From the NCBI GenBank assembly GCA_965207755.1, contig OZ242297.1, forward strand, positions 186,001 to 250,000: a stretch of DNA of 64,000 nucleotides, read 5' to 3'. The position numbers and the translations under genes are program-made. Shown one piece after another: positions 7,273-15,921 of the stretch (its first letter is position 1; each line of letters starts with the position of its first letter). Source of the DNA: Aldehydirespirator sp028819505. GTDB taxonomy: Bacteria; Actinomycetota; Acidimicrobiia; Acidimicrobiales; Aldehydirespiratoraceae. The notes under the pieces were generated by a model. That model did no database searches. It was not told where the DNA came from and saw nothing but the letters and a program-made list of their open reading frames with translations.

Positions 7273-9586
7273 TGGCGACGATGTAGGTGCCCCGGTCCGA
7301 CACGAACGTGACCGTGTAGCCCCGCACCGCCACCTGGTCGCCCCTGGAGAGGATCGGGTAGTCGTCCGCCTGCCCGTCGCCGGCATCCCCGGCGATCACC
7401 AGGGGCAGCTGGCCCGAGCCCAGCGAAGCGTCCACGGTGTACACCAGCACCCCCTCGACGGCCAGCGCCGGGACCGTCAGCAGCGAGCCGTCGGTGTGGC
7501 GTTGCCCCTGCTCGGCGTCGTAGCCGGCCTTGACCCGGACCTCGACCACGAGCACCTCGGTGTCCGACAGCGGCACCACCGCCATCACGGCCGCATCGCC
7601 TGGATCAGCCACCGGGCTCAGCATCACCCTCGACCGGTCGGCGGTGAGGCACAGCACCTGCGACTCGTCGAGCCACCCCAGCTGCCAGCGGCTCCAGGCC
7701 AGCATCTCGGTGGCTTCGAGCTGGAAGGTGTGGCCGGTGAGCCGCCGACCGAAGTCGCCTCGTCCCGTGATCTCGATGCGGCGGTCCTCCGGGTGGGCCA
7801 CAAAGGCCGTGTGCAGACCCATGAGGCCGAACTCGCTGCGCACCCAGATCCTCGGCGGCGGCGGATCCGGACGCTCGAAGCGGGCGGCGTCGTAGGGGTA
7901 GTGGTCGGACAGCCCCAGGCTGTGGCCCAGTTCGTGCGCCGCGATGTAGCCCCACGGTTCGGGGTCGCGGGGCTCGTCGAGGGGGACCGTGTTGATCCCG
8001 GCCATCAACCTCATCTCTCCCTCGTCGGTGTGCGTGCTGCCGAAGGTGTGGTCGCCCGCCCGGAAGCGCGAGCTCGGCAGCACGGTCATGACGGTGTGGA
8101 ACCCGGTGAAGTCGAAGGACGGGTCGGCCAGCCTGATCGCCTCGGCCGAGGCGAAGACACGCATCTCTCCGAGGGAGACCTCCTCGAGGTACTCGGCGAA
8201 GCCGTGCTCGGCTCGCAGCCAGCCGTGCCGGGGAACGAACTCCACGTCGAGCCGCCCGTAGCTGACCGCCTCCAGGTACGCCTCCGCGTACGGCAGCCCC
8301 AGGGCGGCCTCGACCTGGGTGCGGTAGCCGGCCTGGGCGTCGGGGAAATCGATGAACAGCACCGCCACCCGCATGGTGCCGATCGACGGCGCGGCCCCGG
8401 GGGGCAGCGGGAATCCGGCCGTCGTGTACGGCGTGCCCCGAGGCTGGCACGCCGCCAGAGCCGCCGTGCCCGGCCGGTCCCTGGCCGGGTCGTCTGCGGC
8501 GTCCGGGTCGTCGGTCGGGTCGTCCGGGTCGTCGGTGGGTGGCTGGTCTGCGGTCGGGTCGTCGGCGTCGTCCGGGTCGTCGGTGGGTGGCTGGTCTGCG
8601 TCGGTCGGGTCGTCCGGGTCGTCTGCGGTGTCCGGGTCGTCGGTGGGTGGTTGGTCTGCGTCGGTCGGGTCGTCTGCGGTGTCCGGGTCGTCGGCGTCGT
8701 CCGGGTCGTCGGTCGGGTCGTCTGCGGTGTCCGGGTCGTCGGTGGGTGGTTGGTCTGCGTCGGTCGGGTCGTCTGCGGTGTCCGGGTCGTCGGTGGGTGG
8801 TTGGTCTGCGTCGGTCGGGTCGTCTGTGGTCGGGTCGTCCGGGTCGGGTATCTCGACGAGCCCCAGGGCGCGGGCCAGGAACGTGGCCGTCTCGGCTCTC
8901 GTGACGGGCTGGTCTGGGCAGTAGCGCCGCGGCTCGCCGGCGCAGCTTGCGGTGATGCGGGCTGCGGCCAGGGCGTCGATGCTGGCTGCGTGGGCGTTGC
9001 CGGCGGTGTCGGCGAACCCGGCCGGGTCGGCGGCCTCGATGTCGAAGGCGCGGGTCAGGAAGGTGGCCATCTCGGCCCGGTCGACCGATCCGTCCGGGCA
9101 GAACCGCAGCGGGCCGACCAGGCAGCCCGTGGTGACCTCGATCTCGGCCAGGCGCTCGATGTGGGGCAGCCAGCGGTTGCCGGCGTCCACGTCGGCGAAG
9201 CTCGACTCGGTTGCTGGGGGCGGCTCGGCCTCGTCGAGGACCCGCACCAGCCACACCGCCATCGTCCAGCGCTTCGTCTCGTCGCCGGGGCAGAACAGGT
9301 CCTCGGCGCACTCCGTGCCGTCGAACACGCCCCGCTCGGCCAGCGCATCGATGGCCGGCATATGCACACTCCCAGTGACGTCGGCAAAGCTTCGCGCAGC
9401 CTGGACGGTGCGGACGGCCTGGGTGTTGGCGATCGGGGTGCTCGCGGCCTGGGTTTCTACGATCGGGGTGCCCGCGGCCTGGGTGTTGGCGATCGGGGTG
9501 CCCGCGGGCCGGGCGGCCGCCACCGGCGCCAGTCCCGCGACGGCGACCGCAACGACTACCGCAACAATCCCCAGGCGCCGGACCAC
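7253..9586 (-). CDS. Secreted SLH-anchored zinc metalloprotease (M6-like)
   Basis: About 777 residues from the GTG at 9586, preferred because it gives a classic signal peptide (VRRLGIVAVVVAVAVAGLAPVAAA); the frame stays open to 9730. Three SLH modules follow (about residues 60-215; CPDGSVDRAEMATFLTRAF, CPDQPVTRAETATFLARAL). Next is a roughly 120-residue Asp/Pro/Thr linker built of DDPTDADQPPTDDPDTA-like units, then a peptidase domain with the zinc motif HELGHSLGLSDH. Family knowledge: the two His of HExxH plus the third His bind zinc and Glu is the catalytic base. It probably acts at the cell surface on external proteins. Both ends of the gene carry tandem duplications. Confidence 0.85.
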   Translation of the reverse strand: MVRRLGIVAVVVAVAVAGLAPVAAARPAGTPIANTQAAGTPIVETQAASTPIANTQAVRTVQAARSFADVTGSVHMPAIDALAERGVFDGTECAEDLFCPGDETKRWTMAVWLVRVLDEAEPPPATESSFADVDAGNRWLPHIERLAEIEVTTGCLVGPLRFCPDGSVDRAEMATFLTRAFDIEAADPAGFADTAGNAHAASIDALAAARITASCAGEPRRYCPDQPVTRAETATFLARALGLVEIPDPDDPTTDDPTDADQPPTDDPDTADDPTDADQPPTDDPDTADDPTDDPDDADDPDTADDPTDADQPPTDDPDTADDPDDPTDADQPPTDDPDDADDPTADQPPTDDPDDPTDDPDAADDPARDRPGTAALAACQPRGTPYTTAGFPLPPGAAPSIGTMRVAVLFIDFPDAQAGYRTQVEAALGLPYAEAYLEAVSYGRLDVEFVPRHGWLRAEHGFAEYLEEVSLGEMRVFASAEAIRLADPSFDFTGFHTVMTVLPSSRFRAGDHTFGSTHTDEGEMRLMAGINTVPLDEPRDPEPWGYIAAHELGHSLGLSDHYPYDAARFERPDPPPPRIWVRSEFGLMGLHTAFVAHPEDRRIEITGRGDFGRRLTGHTFQLEATEMLAWSRWQLGWLDESQVLCLTADRSRVMLSPVADPGDAAVMAVVPLSDTEVLVVEVRVKAGYDAEQGQRHTDGSLLTVPALAVEGVLVYTVDASLGSGQLPLVIAGDAGDGQADDYPILSRGDQVAVRGYTVTFVSDRGTYIVAIFKTTG

Positions 9587-9737
9587 AACGCGACCAACCT
9601 GATCGGCGACGCATTCGGTTACTTCACCTACCGCAACAATCCCCGGGCACCGGCCCACAACGCGACTGGACCGCCCTCGCCACCGGCGGCGCCGTCGCCT
9701 CACCGCAACAATCCCCAGGCGCCGGCCCACAACGCGA
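9558..9737. repeat. Triplicated start region of the metalloprotease gene
   Basis: A 36-bp block (accgcaacaatcccc...cacaacgcga) occurs at 9558-9593, 9630-9665 and 9702-9737, exact period 72. On the minus strand each copy encodes an in-frame GTG followed by V/G-R-R/C-L/P-G-I-V-A-V. The gene therefore has three alternative starts in one frame, each leading into the signal-peptide n-region. Confidence 0.9.
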
Positions 9738-9822
9738 TCCTACTCAATCCCGATGTGTCCGTTCGGTCCCCCCAACGGCTGTGGCTTGCGGTTCGTCGGG
9801 GTTGGTGCTTGCCGCTCCGCTG

Positions 9823-10413
9823 TCAGTCGGCGGCTGTGGCTTCCGGTTCGACGGGGTCGATGCCGAGCAGTTCGTAGGTGATCATCGGGTAGTAGGCGAT
9901 CCCTCGTTGCTCGAACCGGGGGCCGGCCAAGCCGCTGCGGTCCACCAGCGTCACTGCGGCCACCGTCCGGGCCCCGGTCTCATCGACCGCGTCGAGCGCC
10001 TGAAAGATCGACCCGCCCGTAGTCACCACGTCCTCGACCAGCAGCACCGTGTCGGCCGGGCCGATCTGGGCTCCTTCGATCAACCGCCTCGTCCCCCGCT
10101 TCTTGGGCTCCTTGCGCACGAAGAACCAGCGGCAGTCGCTGACCGCGGCGATGCCCACCGCCAAGGCGTCGGCACCCAAGGCAAGGCCTCCGACCGCATC
10201 GAAGCGGTGGCCGCCGGCGGCGACTGCCTCGACGATGGCCTCGCACGCCAGTTGCAGGTGGCGCCACTCGGCCAGCGCCTCCTTGCCGTCGATGAAGTCC
10301 GACGACATCGCCCCCGAAGCGAGCCTGATCGGCTGGTCGAGCCGCCGGTAGCCCCGCTCCTTCACGATCTCGAGGAGCTCTCGGCGCAGCGGGGACAGTC
10401 TCACGGTGTCCAT
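9823..10413 (-). CDS. pyrE: Orotate phosphoribosyltransferase-like enzyme
   Basis: A 196-residue type I phosphoribosyltransferase. The PRPP-binding loop VLLVEDVVTTGGS is intact, and the flexible-loop region FFVRKEPKKRGTRRLIEG matches orotate phosphoribosyltransferases. The enzyme would convert orotate plus PRPP to OMP in cytosolic pyrimidine synthesis. Length is normal for the family. No other pyr gene is adjacent. A salvage paralogue of similar fold is the only real alternative. Confidence 0.88.
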   Translation of the reverse strand: MDTVRLSPLRRELLEIVKERGYRRLDQPIRLASGAMSSDFIDGKEALAEWRHLQLACEAIVEAVAAGGHRFDAVGGLALGADALAVGIAAVSDCRWFFVRKEPKKRGTRRLIEGAQIGPADTVLLVEDVVTTGGSIFQALDAVDETGARTVAAVTLVDRSGLAGPRFEQRGIAYYPMITYELLGIDPVEPEATAAD

Positions 10414-10553
10414 GGTGCCGCCACAATACAGCGCCGGGCCCGCCTGCTGCGGCTATCGACGCCGTGCGACCTCGGCGTTCACGTCGTCTCGCTGGACCCG
10501 GTCTCGGCACACAGGGATGGCGACCGGATCGTGAGCTGTGTGGCTGGTCGCCG

Positions 10554-11414
10554 CTAGCCGCTGCGGCCGGCTACCGGGCTCAGCGAGGTGACCGCCACAC
10601 CGGCGATCACGAGGCAGATCCCGACCGCCAGGCCCACCGTCACCGGCTCGGACAGCACCGTCATGGCCAGCGTCGCAGCCACCGCCGGCTCCAGCAGGCC
10701 CACCACCACCGCCACGCTCAGAGTGAGGCGCTTCAGGCCGGCCCCCCACAGCGAATGAGCCAGCATCACCGTCACCAGGCCCAGATACAGCACAGTCGAC
10801 GCGGAGGCCACCGAGTCGAGCGTCGTGTCCACCGAGGTCACCGTGACCGGCAGCATCAGCACCGCGCCCCCGCTCAAGACCGTCGCCATGGCGGTCATCA
10901 GCGGCCGGTCCCGCATCAGCCGCTGGGCCGCGAAGCCCTGGCACGGGATGCCGCACCCGGCCAGCACTGCCAACCCGACCCCGCTCCACACCACCTCGGC
11001 CGCAGCGCCCGACAGCAGAGCCACCCCCACAATCGCCACCACCATCCCCGCCAGCCAGTGCCGGTCCGGGCGCTGCCGGTACGCCGCCCAGTCCATCAGC
11101 CCCGCCGCCAGCGGGCCGACACCGATGGCGACCAGGGTCCCGACCGCCACCCCGGTGCGGGCCATCGCCTCGAAGAACAGCAGCTGGCTGACCGCCACCC
11201 CCACCGCCCCGAGCACCACCCAGCGGACCGGCAGCCGGTAGCGCCACGGCGCCTGACCGCGCAGCGTCGTCAACACCAGCAGCCCGGTCGCACCGATCGC
11301 GCCCCGCCACGCCCCGGTGGCGACCGGGTTCAGCGAGTCGGGCCCGAGCTCGGCCGCGGTCCCGATCGTCCCGATAAGCGACGTGGCCAGCGCGGTGGCC
11401 CCGATCCCCCACAT
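10554..11414 (-). CDS. EamA/DMT-family inner-membrane transporter
   Basis: About 286 residues starting at MWGIGATALATSLIG (ATG at 11414; an upstream in-frame ATG at 11453 only adds a polar tail). About ten hydrophobic helices in two homologous halves, with family-typical segments such as FFEAMARTGVAVGTLVAIGVGPL and GLLEPAVAATLAMTVLSEPVT near the end. This is the drug/metabolite exporter fold; the substrate cannot be told from sequence. It lies 140 bp beyond the pyrE start on the same strand, with no sign of coupling. Confidence 0.85.
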   Translation of the reverse strand: MWGIGATALATSLIGTIGTAAELGPDSLNPVATGAWRGAIGATGLLVLTTLRGQAPWRYRLPVRWVVLGAVGVAVSQLLFFEAMARTGVAVGTLVAIGVGPLAAGLMDWAAYRQRPDRHWLAGMVVAIVGVALLSGAAAEVVWSGVGLAVLAGCGIPCQGFAAQRLMRDRPLMTAMATVLSGGAVLMLPVTVTSVDTTLDSVASASTVLYLGLVTVMLAHSLWGAGLKRLTLSVAVVVGLLEPAVAATLAMTVLSEPVTVGLAVGICLVIAGVAVTSLSPVAGRSG

Positions 11415-11489
11415 GGTCGAGCCCCGGGACCGCCCCGGATCACCCCCGGTCAAAGCACTTCTCGAGACGGCTGGACCACAGCAGCGCCC

Positions 11490-11594
11490 ATCGTAGGCTC
11501 AGCGCAGTGTTCCGGGCGGGCTGGAATGCTTCGGGCGGGCCTGTGTTGAGGCGGGAGGTGTGAATCGTAGGCTCAGCGCAGTGTTCCGGGCGGG
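11490..11594. repeat. 31-bp direct repeat beside the IS30 stub
   Basis: The block atcgtaggctcagcgcagtg continues identically for 31 bp at 11490-11520 and 11564-11594, period 74. A second overlapping similarity (cgggcgggcctgtgt-Y-gaggcgggagg) lies inside. It marks the broken end of the transposase remnant. Confidence 0.85.
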
Positions 11595-11744
11595 CCTGTG
11601 TCGAGGCGGGAGGCCGCGTTCGAGTTCTCGGTACACCGTCGAGCGGTGCCTGCCGAGACGCCTCGCCACATCATCGACGCTCAAGCCAGCCCCGCGCATC
11701 GCCTCGATCCGGGCGCGCTCGTCGGAGCTGAGCCGCTGTGCCAT
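11499..11744 (-). pseudogene. IS30-type transposase, N-terminal stub
   Basis: From the ATG at 11744 (ggagg 8 nt upstream) the frame reads MAQRLSSDERARIEAMRGAG and continues through VARRLGRHRSTVYRELERG. This is the helix-turn-helix DNA-binding domain that opens IS30-family transposases and recognises the IS ends. After about 40 residues similarity stops and the frame runs through duplicated non-family sequence; the DDE catalytic domain is absent. It is a dead insertion-sequence fragment. Confidence 0.8.
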
Positions 11745-11863
11745 GATGTGTACCTCCACCGGTTCGGATGCTGACTGGACAACCGGCCGTCATGGCCGAT
11801 CTGTCGCATCCACCGGTGGAGGGCGTCTACGTTCGGGCCAAGTCGAGACGCTCGGAGGCAGAG

Positions 11864-13579
11864 ATGGCGGGAATGGCAGGGGACAGCGCGCACGACGACG
11901 GCTACTACGACCTCGGGTCATACACGTGGCCGGTCACCACCTGGGATCCCGAGGCCCAGCGCTGGTTCGACCGGGGGATGGCTTGGTGCTACGGCTTCAA
12001 CCATGACGAGGCCATCGCCTGCTTCGAGCGGGCCCTCGACTGCGACCCCGGCCTGGCCATGGCCCACTGGGGCATCGCCTACGCCATCGGCCCCAACTAC
12101 AACAAGCCCTGGGAGGACTTCGACGAGGACGACCTGCGCCAGTCGATCGACCGGGCCCTAGCCGCCCTCGCGGCAGCCGCCGAGGCTGCGGAGGCCTCGG
12201 CCGCGGGCGTCACCGGTATCGAGCCGGCCCTGATCGGCGCGCTGGCCCAGCGCTTCCCGGCCAGCGGCGGCGACCCGTCAGGGCCTGACGACTTCACGGC
12301 CTGGAACGACGCCTACGCCGACGCCATGCGGGCCGTCCACCGAGCCCACCCCGACGACCTCGACGTCTGCGCCCTGTTCGCTGAGGCCGTCATGAACCGC
12401 ACCCCGTGGGCGCTGTGGGACCTGGTCACCGGCGAGCCCGCCGAAGGCGCCGGCACCGTCGAAGCCGCCGAAGTCCTCGAAGCCGCCTTCGCCGACCTCG
12501 ACGCCGTCGGCGCCGGCCGCCATCCCGGACTGCTGCACATGTATGTGCATCTCATGGAGATGTCGCCCCACCCCGAGCGGGCCCTCAAGGCCGGCGACAC
12601 GCTGGTCGACCTCATCCCCGACGCCGGGCACCTGGTCCACATGCCCACCCACATCGACGTCCTCTGCGGCCACTACCAGAGCGTCGTGGCCCGCAACCAC
12701 GCCGCTGTCGTGGCCGACCGCCGGTACCTGGCGCACGAGGGCTCGGCGAACTTCTACACCCTGTACCGCTGCCACAACTACCACTTCAAGGCGTACGGGG
12801 CGATGTTCCTCGGCCAGTACGGACCGGCTGCTGAGGCGGCAGATGAAATGATCCGCACTCTGCCCGCCGGGCTCCTCGGCCCCGACGATGCGCCGCTGGC
12901 CGACTGGCTGGAGGGCTTCGTGCCCGTCAAGCAGCACGTGCTGATCCGCTTCGGCAAGTGGCAGGAGATCCTCGACCAGCCCCTCCCCGACGACGCCGAC
13001 CTCTACTGCGTCACCACCGCCATGATGCGCTACGCCCGGGCGGTGGCCTACGCGTCCACCGAGCGGGTCGACGAGGCGGTGGCCGAGCAGCAGGCGTTCA
13101 TGTCCGCCCGGGACCGGGTCCCCGAGAGCCGGATGCTGTTCAACAACACCTGCCTCGACATCCTGGCCGTGGCCGAGGCCATGATGACCGGCGAGGTCGA
13201 GTACCGGCAGGGCAACTTCGACGTCGCGTTCGGGCATCTCGGCCGGGCGGTCGAGCTAGACGACAACCTGCCCTACGACGAACCGTGGGGCTGGATGCAG
13301 CCCACCCGCCACGCCCTGGGTGCGCTGCTGATGGAGCAGGGACGCCTCGACGAGGCCGAGGCCGCCTACCGGGCCGACCTGGGCCTCGACGGCCAGCTGC
13401 GGCGGGCCTGCTGGCATCCCGACAACGTGTGGAGCCTGCACGGCCTGCACGAGTGCCTGACCCGCCGGGGCGAGACCGTAGAGGCCAACCACATCAAGCA
13501 GCGCCTAGACATGGCCCAAGCCCGAGCCGACGTCCCGATCGAGTCGTCTTGCTACTGCCGCCTAGAACGCGCCGCCTGA
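11864..13579 (+). CDS. Tetratricopeptide-repeat protein
   Basis: A 571-residue soluble protein. The start is the ATG at 11864, preceded by ggagg at 5-nt spacing; the longer frame upstream has no such site. TPR-like helical pairs run through the protein, clearest at WFDRGMAWCYGFNHDEAIACFERALDCDPG near residues 25-55 and ALGALLMEQGRLDEAEAAYRADLGLD near 485-515. The middle holds MHMYVHLMEMSPHPERAL-like and HLVHMPTHIDVLCGHYQ motifs, typical of a family of uncharacterised bacterial TPR proteins. No signal peptide or enzyme motif. Probably a scaffold; no functional partner is evident. Confidence 0.8.
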   Translation: MAGMAGDSAHDDGYYDLGSYTWPVTTWDPEAQRWFDRGMAWCYGFNHDEAIACFERALDCDPGLAMAHWGIAYAIGPNYNKPWEDFDEDDLRQSIDRALAALAAAAEAAEASAAGVTGIEPALIGALAQRFPASGGDPSGPDDFTAWNDAYADAMRAVHRAHPDDLDVCALFAEAVMNRTPWALWDLVTGEPAEGAGTVEAAEVLEAAFADLDAVGAGRHPGLLHMYVHLMEMSPHPERALKAGDTLVDLIPDAGHLVHMPTHIDVLCGHYQSVVARNHAAVVADRRYLAHEGSANFYTLYRCHNYHFKAYGAMFLGQYGPAAEAADEMIRTLPAGLLGPDDAPLADWLEGFVPVKQHVLIRFGKWQEILDQPLPDDADLYCVTTAMMRYARAVAYASTERVDEAVAEQQAFMSARDRVPESRMLFNNTCLDILAVAEAMMTGEVEYRQGNFDVAFGHLGRAVELDDNLPYDEPWGWMQPTRHALGALLMEQGRLDEAEAAYRADLGLDGQLRRACWHPDNVWSLHGLHECLTRRGETVEANHIKQRLDMAQARADVPIESSCYCRLERAA

Positions 13580-13603
13580 ACAGTCCCCAGCCGTCCCCCA
13601 GTT

Positions 13604-13708
13604 TCTCGGGTTGGTTTTCGGCGTCCACCGCCCATAACCGACCCGAGATTTGTGGCGGGGAGTTCTCGGGTTGGTTGTTGGCGTCCACCGCCCATAAGCG
13701 ACCCGAGA
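13604..13708 (+). repeat. Intergenic hairpin family, locus 1 (two copies)
   Basis: Copies at 13604-13648 and 13664-13708, each 45 nt, 25 bp after the TPR stop. Arms TCTCGGGTTGGTT and AACCGACCCGAGA pair over 13 positions in copy 1, with an inner GGCG/CGCC stem closing a TCCAC loop. This is the best-paired locus of the family. Confidence 0.9.
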
Positions 13709-13801
13709 TTTTGGCGGAGTGACCGGCTGAACGCGCGGCCCGACTACCGGCTGACGTCCGCCTTGCCGAGCCTCCCGCGGAACGGGGCCTAGCGTGGTGA
13801 C

Positions 13802-15421
13802 GTGACCTCCCGGACCCATGTCCTGTGCGTCCTGCTGGCTGCACTCGCGCTGGTTGCTGCCGCCTGCTCAGGCGGCAGCGACACGGACACGACCGCGTTC
13901 ACCGACGACTCGACGGCCGAGCCCCAGGAGGTCGCGACCCTAGACGCGGAGACCCCGGCGACCACCCCAGAGACCGACCCCGCCACCCCAGAGTCTGAGC
14001 CCGCCGCCGCGCCAGCGAGCGACACCCCAGAGTCTGAGCCCGCCGCCGGGCCAGCGAGCGACACCGCCGAGTCTGAGCCCGCCGTCGGGACGGGCCCGCA
14101 GGACCCGCGGGAGCGGGGCGTGCTGCGCAACTTCCTGGGGTACGAGTTCCCGCCCGCCCCCGACACCCCGACCGGCCCGATCGACCAGGCCGCGGTCGAC
14201 GTCCTCGAGGTCATCTGGGCCGGGCTCGAACGGGGCGGCTTCGACGGTGGCGTGGTCGCCGCCCTCGGCGACACCGGCGACCCCCGCCTGGCCTGGATCC
14301 TGTCCGACCTGCTCCGGTTCTTCTTCGTCGGCGACATCCACGACGGCGCCGTCTCGGCGTTCCAGCGGCTGACCGGTGTGAGGCTGAACGACGACCCGGT
14401 GTCCGAGCGGAGCCGCTGGCAGTCGGCCACCGACCACCTGATCGCCTGGGACCTCCCGGCCTTCCCCGGATACGCCGACTACAAGAAGCGGCTGTTCCTG
14501 CTGGTCGACGCCGGCTGGGCGCCGCTGTTCGCCGACCCCGACGCCACCATCGACTGGCGGCTGGTGAGCTGGGGAGGCGTGCGGATCGACGACCGTCCGC
14601 TGGGCGACCCCGACGCCTGCCCCCGGGGCTGCATCCCGGCCCTGGACGACCCCGCGGTCACCGGCGCGGCCGGCGGCGCCTGGTACGCCGACGACGGCAT
14701 CGTGTTCGCGGTCGTGGTCAACGGCGAGGTCCGGGCCTACCCCCGCAACATCATGGAGATCCACGAGATGGTGAACGACACCCTCGGCGGGCGCCGCATC
14801 GGCATGCCGTACTGCACGCTGTGCGGCTCGGCCCAAGCCTACTTCACCGACGACTTGCCCGCCGGCGTGGAGACTCCCGTCCTGCGCACGTCGGGCCTGC
14901 TGGCCAGGTCCAACAAGGTGATGTACGACCTGGTCACCAGGTCGGTGTTCGACACGTTCACCGGCGAGGCGATCTCGGGGCCGCTGCGCGAGCGGGGGGT
15001 GGTCCTCAACCAGGCCACCGTGGTCACCACCACCTGGGGCGAGTGGAAGGCGGCCCATCCCGACACCACCATCATCGCCGAGGACGGCGGCATCGGCCGC
15101 AGCTACCCGCTCGACCCGCTGCGGGGCCGCGACGACGGCGGACCCATCTTCCCGATCGGCGACGCCGACGGCACCCTCGGCGTCCACGACCAGGTCTTCG
15201 GTGTGGTGCTGGACGACGGCACCCCGGTGGCGTTCCCCGTCGACGCCGCCGCGGCGACCCTCGAAGCGGGCGGACGCGTCGAACTGGCCGGGGTGACGCT
15301 CCGCCCGGACGGCGGCGGCGTGCGGGCCGTCGACTCGGCCGGCAACGAGATCGAGGGACACCAGGCGTTCTGGTTCGCCTGGAGCCAGTTCATGCCCGAC
15401 ACCCTCCTCTGGCAGCCCTGA
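13802..15421 (+). CDS. DUF3179-domain lipoprotein
   Basis: A 539-residue protein with a lipoprotein signal (VLLAALALVAAAC, lipobox Cys about residue 21). A Thr/Pro/Glu-rich linker with repeated PESEPAAGPASDT-like units covers roughly residues 40-100, and a DUF3179 domain the C-terminal half (CIPALDDPAVTGA; AYPRNIMEIHEMVNDTLGG; MPYCTLCGSAQAYF; SFDTFTGEA-type motif VFDTFTGEAISG). The conserved Cys and His of DUF3179 are present. It would sit on the outer face of the membrane. The biochemical role of DUF3179 is not known to me. Start is a GTG without a strong ribosome-binding site. Confidence 0.85.
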   Translation: MTSRTHVLCVLLAALALVAAACSGGSDTDTTAFTDDSTAEPQEVATLDAETPATTPETDPATPESEPAAAPASDTPESEPAAGPASDTAESEPAVGTGPQDPRERGVLRNFLGYEFPPAPDTPTGPIDQAAVDVLEVIWAGLERGGFDGGVVAALGDTGDPRLAWILSDLLRFFFVGDIHDGAVSAFQRLTGVRLNDDPVSERSRWQSATDHLIAWDLPAFPGYADYKKRLFLLVDAGWAPLFADPDATIDWRLVSWGGVRIDDRPLGDPDACPRGCIPALDDPAVTGAAGGAWYADDGIVFAVVVNGEVRAYPRNIMEIHEMVNDTLGGRRIGMPYCTLCGSAQAYFTDDLPAGVETPVLRTSGLLARSNKVMYDLVTRSVFDTFTGEAISGPLRERGVVLNQATVVTTTWGEWKAAHPDTTIIAEDGGIGRSYPLDPLRGRDDGGPIFPIGDADGTLGVHDQVFGVVLDDGTPVAFPVDAAAATLEAGGRVELAGVTLRPDGGGVRAVDSAGNEIEGHQAFWFAWSQFMPDTLLWQP

Positions 15422-15872
15422 GGGCCGACACGGAATTCTCAGGTTTGTGACAGGATCGGGTGGTTGGGGTGGTCCCATTCGCCACCGACTTCCAGTTCTT
15501 CGGCGGGGTGCTACCGGCGTTCCATTCGCCCGTGAATCGGACCCATTCGGGGACGTAGATGATGGAGAAGGCGCGTCTGGGACGGTCGGACCGGTTGGGC
15601 CCGGCGCGGTGGAAGGTGCAGCTGTGGTGGGAGGTGACCCCGCCGGCCTCCATCTCCATCGTCTGGTTGAAGACGCGCTCGTAGGCCTCGCCATGGCGTC
15701 CGCCGCCTTCGGCCCCGAGTATCCGGTCTCGACCGGTGGCTACGGCGTCGTCGATCGCGGCGCGCAGGGGAGCGATCTCGGATGCGGTGAAGAATGACGG
15801 GTACTGGATGTAGCCGTTCTGCTGGTAGGAGTCGACCTCTGACGGGGTGACTGGGTCGAGCGGCCCGGTCAC
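15390..15872 (-). pseudogene. PhyH-type dioxygenase with a large internal deletion
   Basis: The N-terminus (SYQQNGYIQYPSFFTASEIAPL) and a C-terminal segment (TFHRAGPNRSDRPRRAFSIIYVP) are both typical of phytanoyl-CoA dioxygenase-like proteins, but only about 45 residues separate them. The central cupin strands carrying the HxD iron motif are gone; the family is usually 250-300 residues and this one is 160. After IIYVPEW the frame drifts into non-family sequence. It cannot bind iron normally and is probably a pseudogene. It lies next to the intact aldehyde dehydrogenase and is convergent with the DUF3179 gene, overlapping its 3' end. Confidence 0.75.
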
Positions 15873-15921
15873 AAGCCGGATCTGGAGTTCGGGAGTTTCG
15901 AGCCTTCAAATGTGAACAGGG

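Noticed and set aside
8480..8860. Repetitive gtcgtccgggtcgtc tract as a noncoding satellite
   Set aside because: It encodes the Asp/Pro/Thr linker of the metalloprotease in frame.
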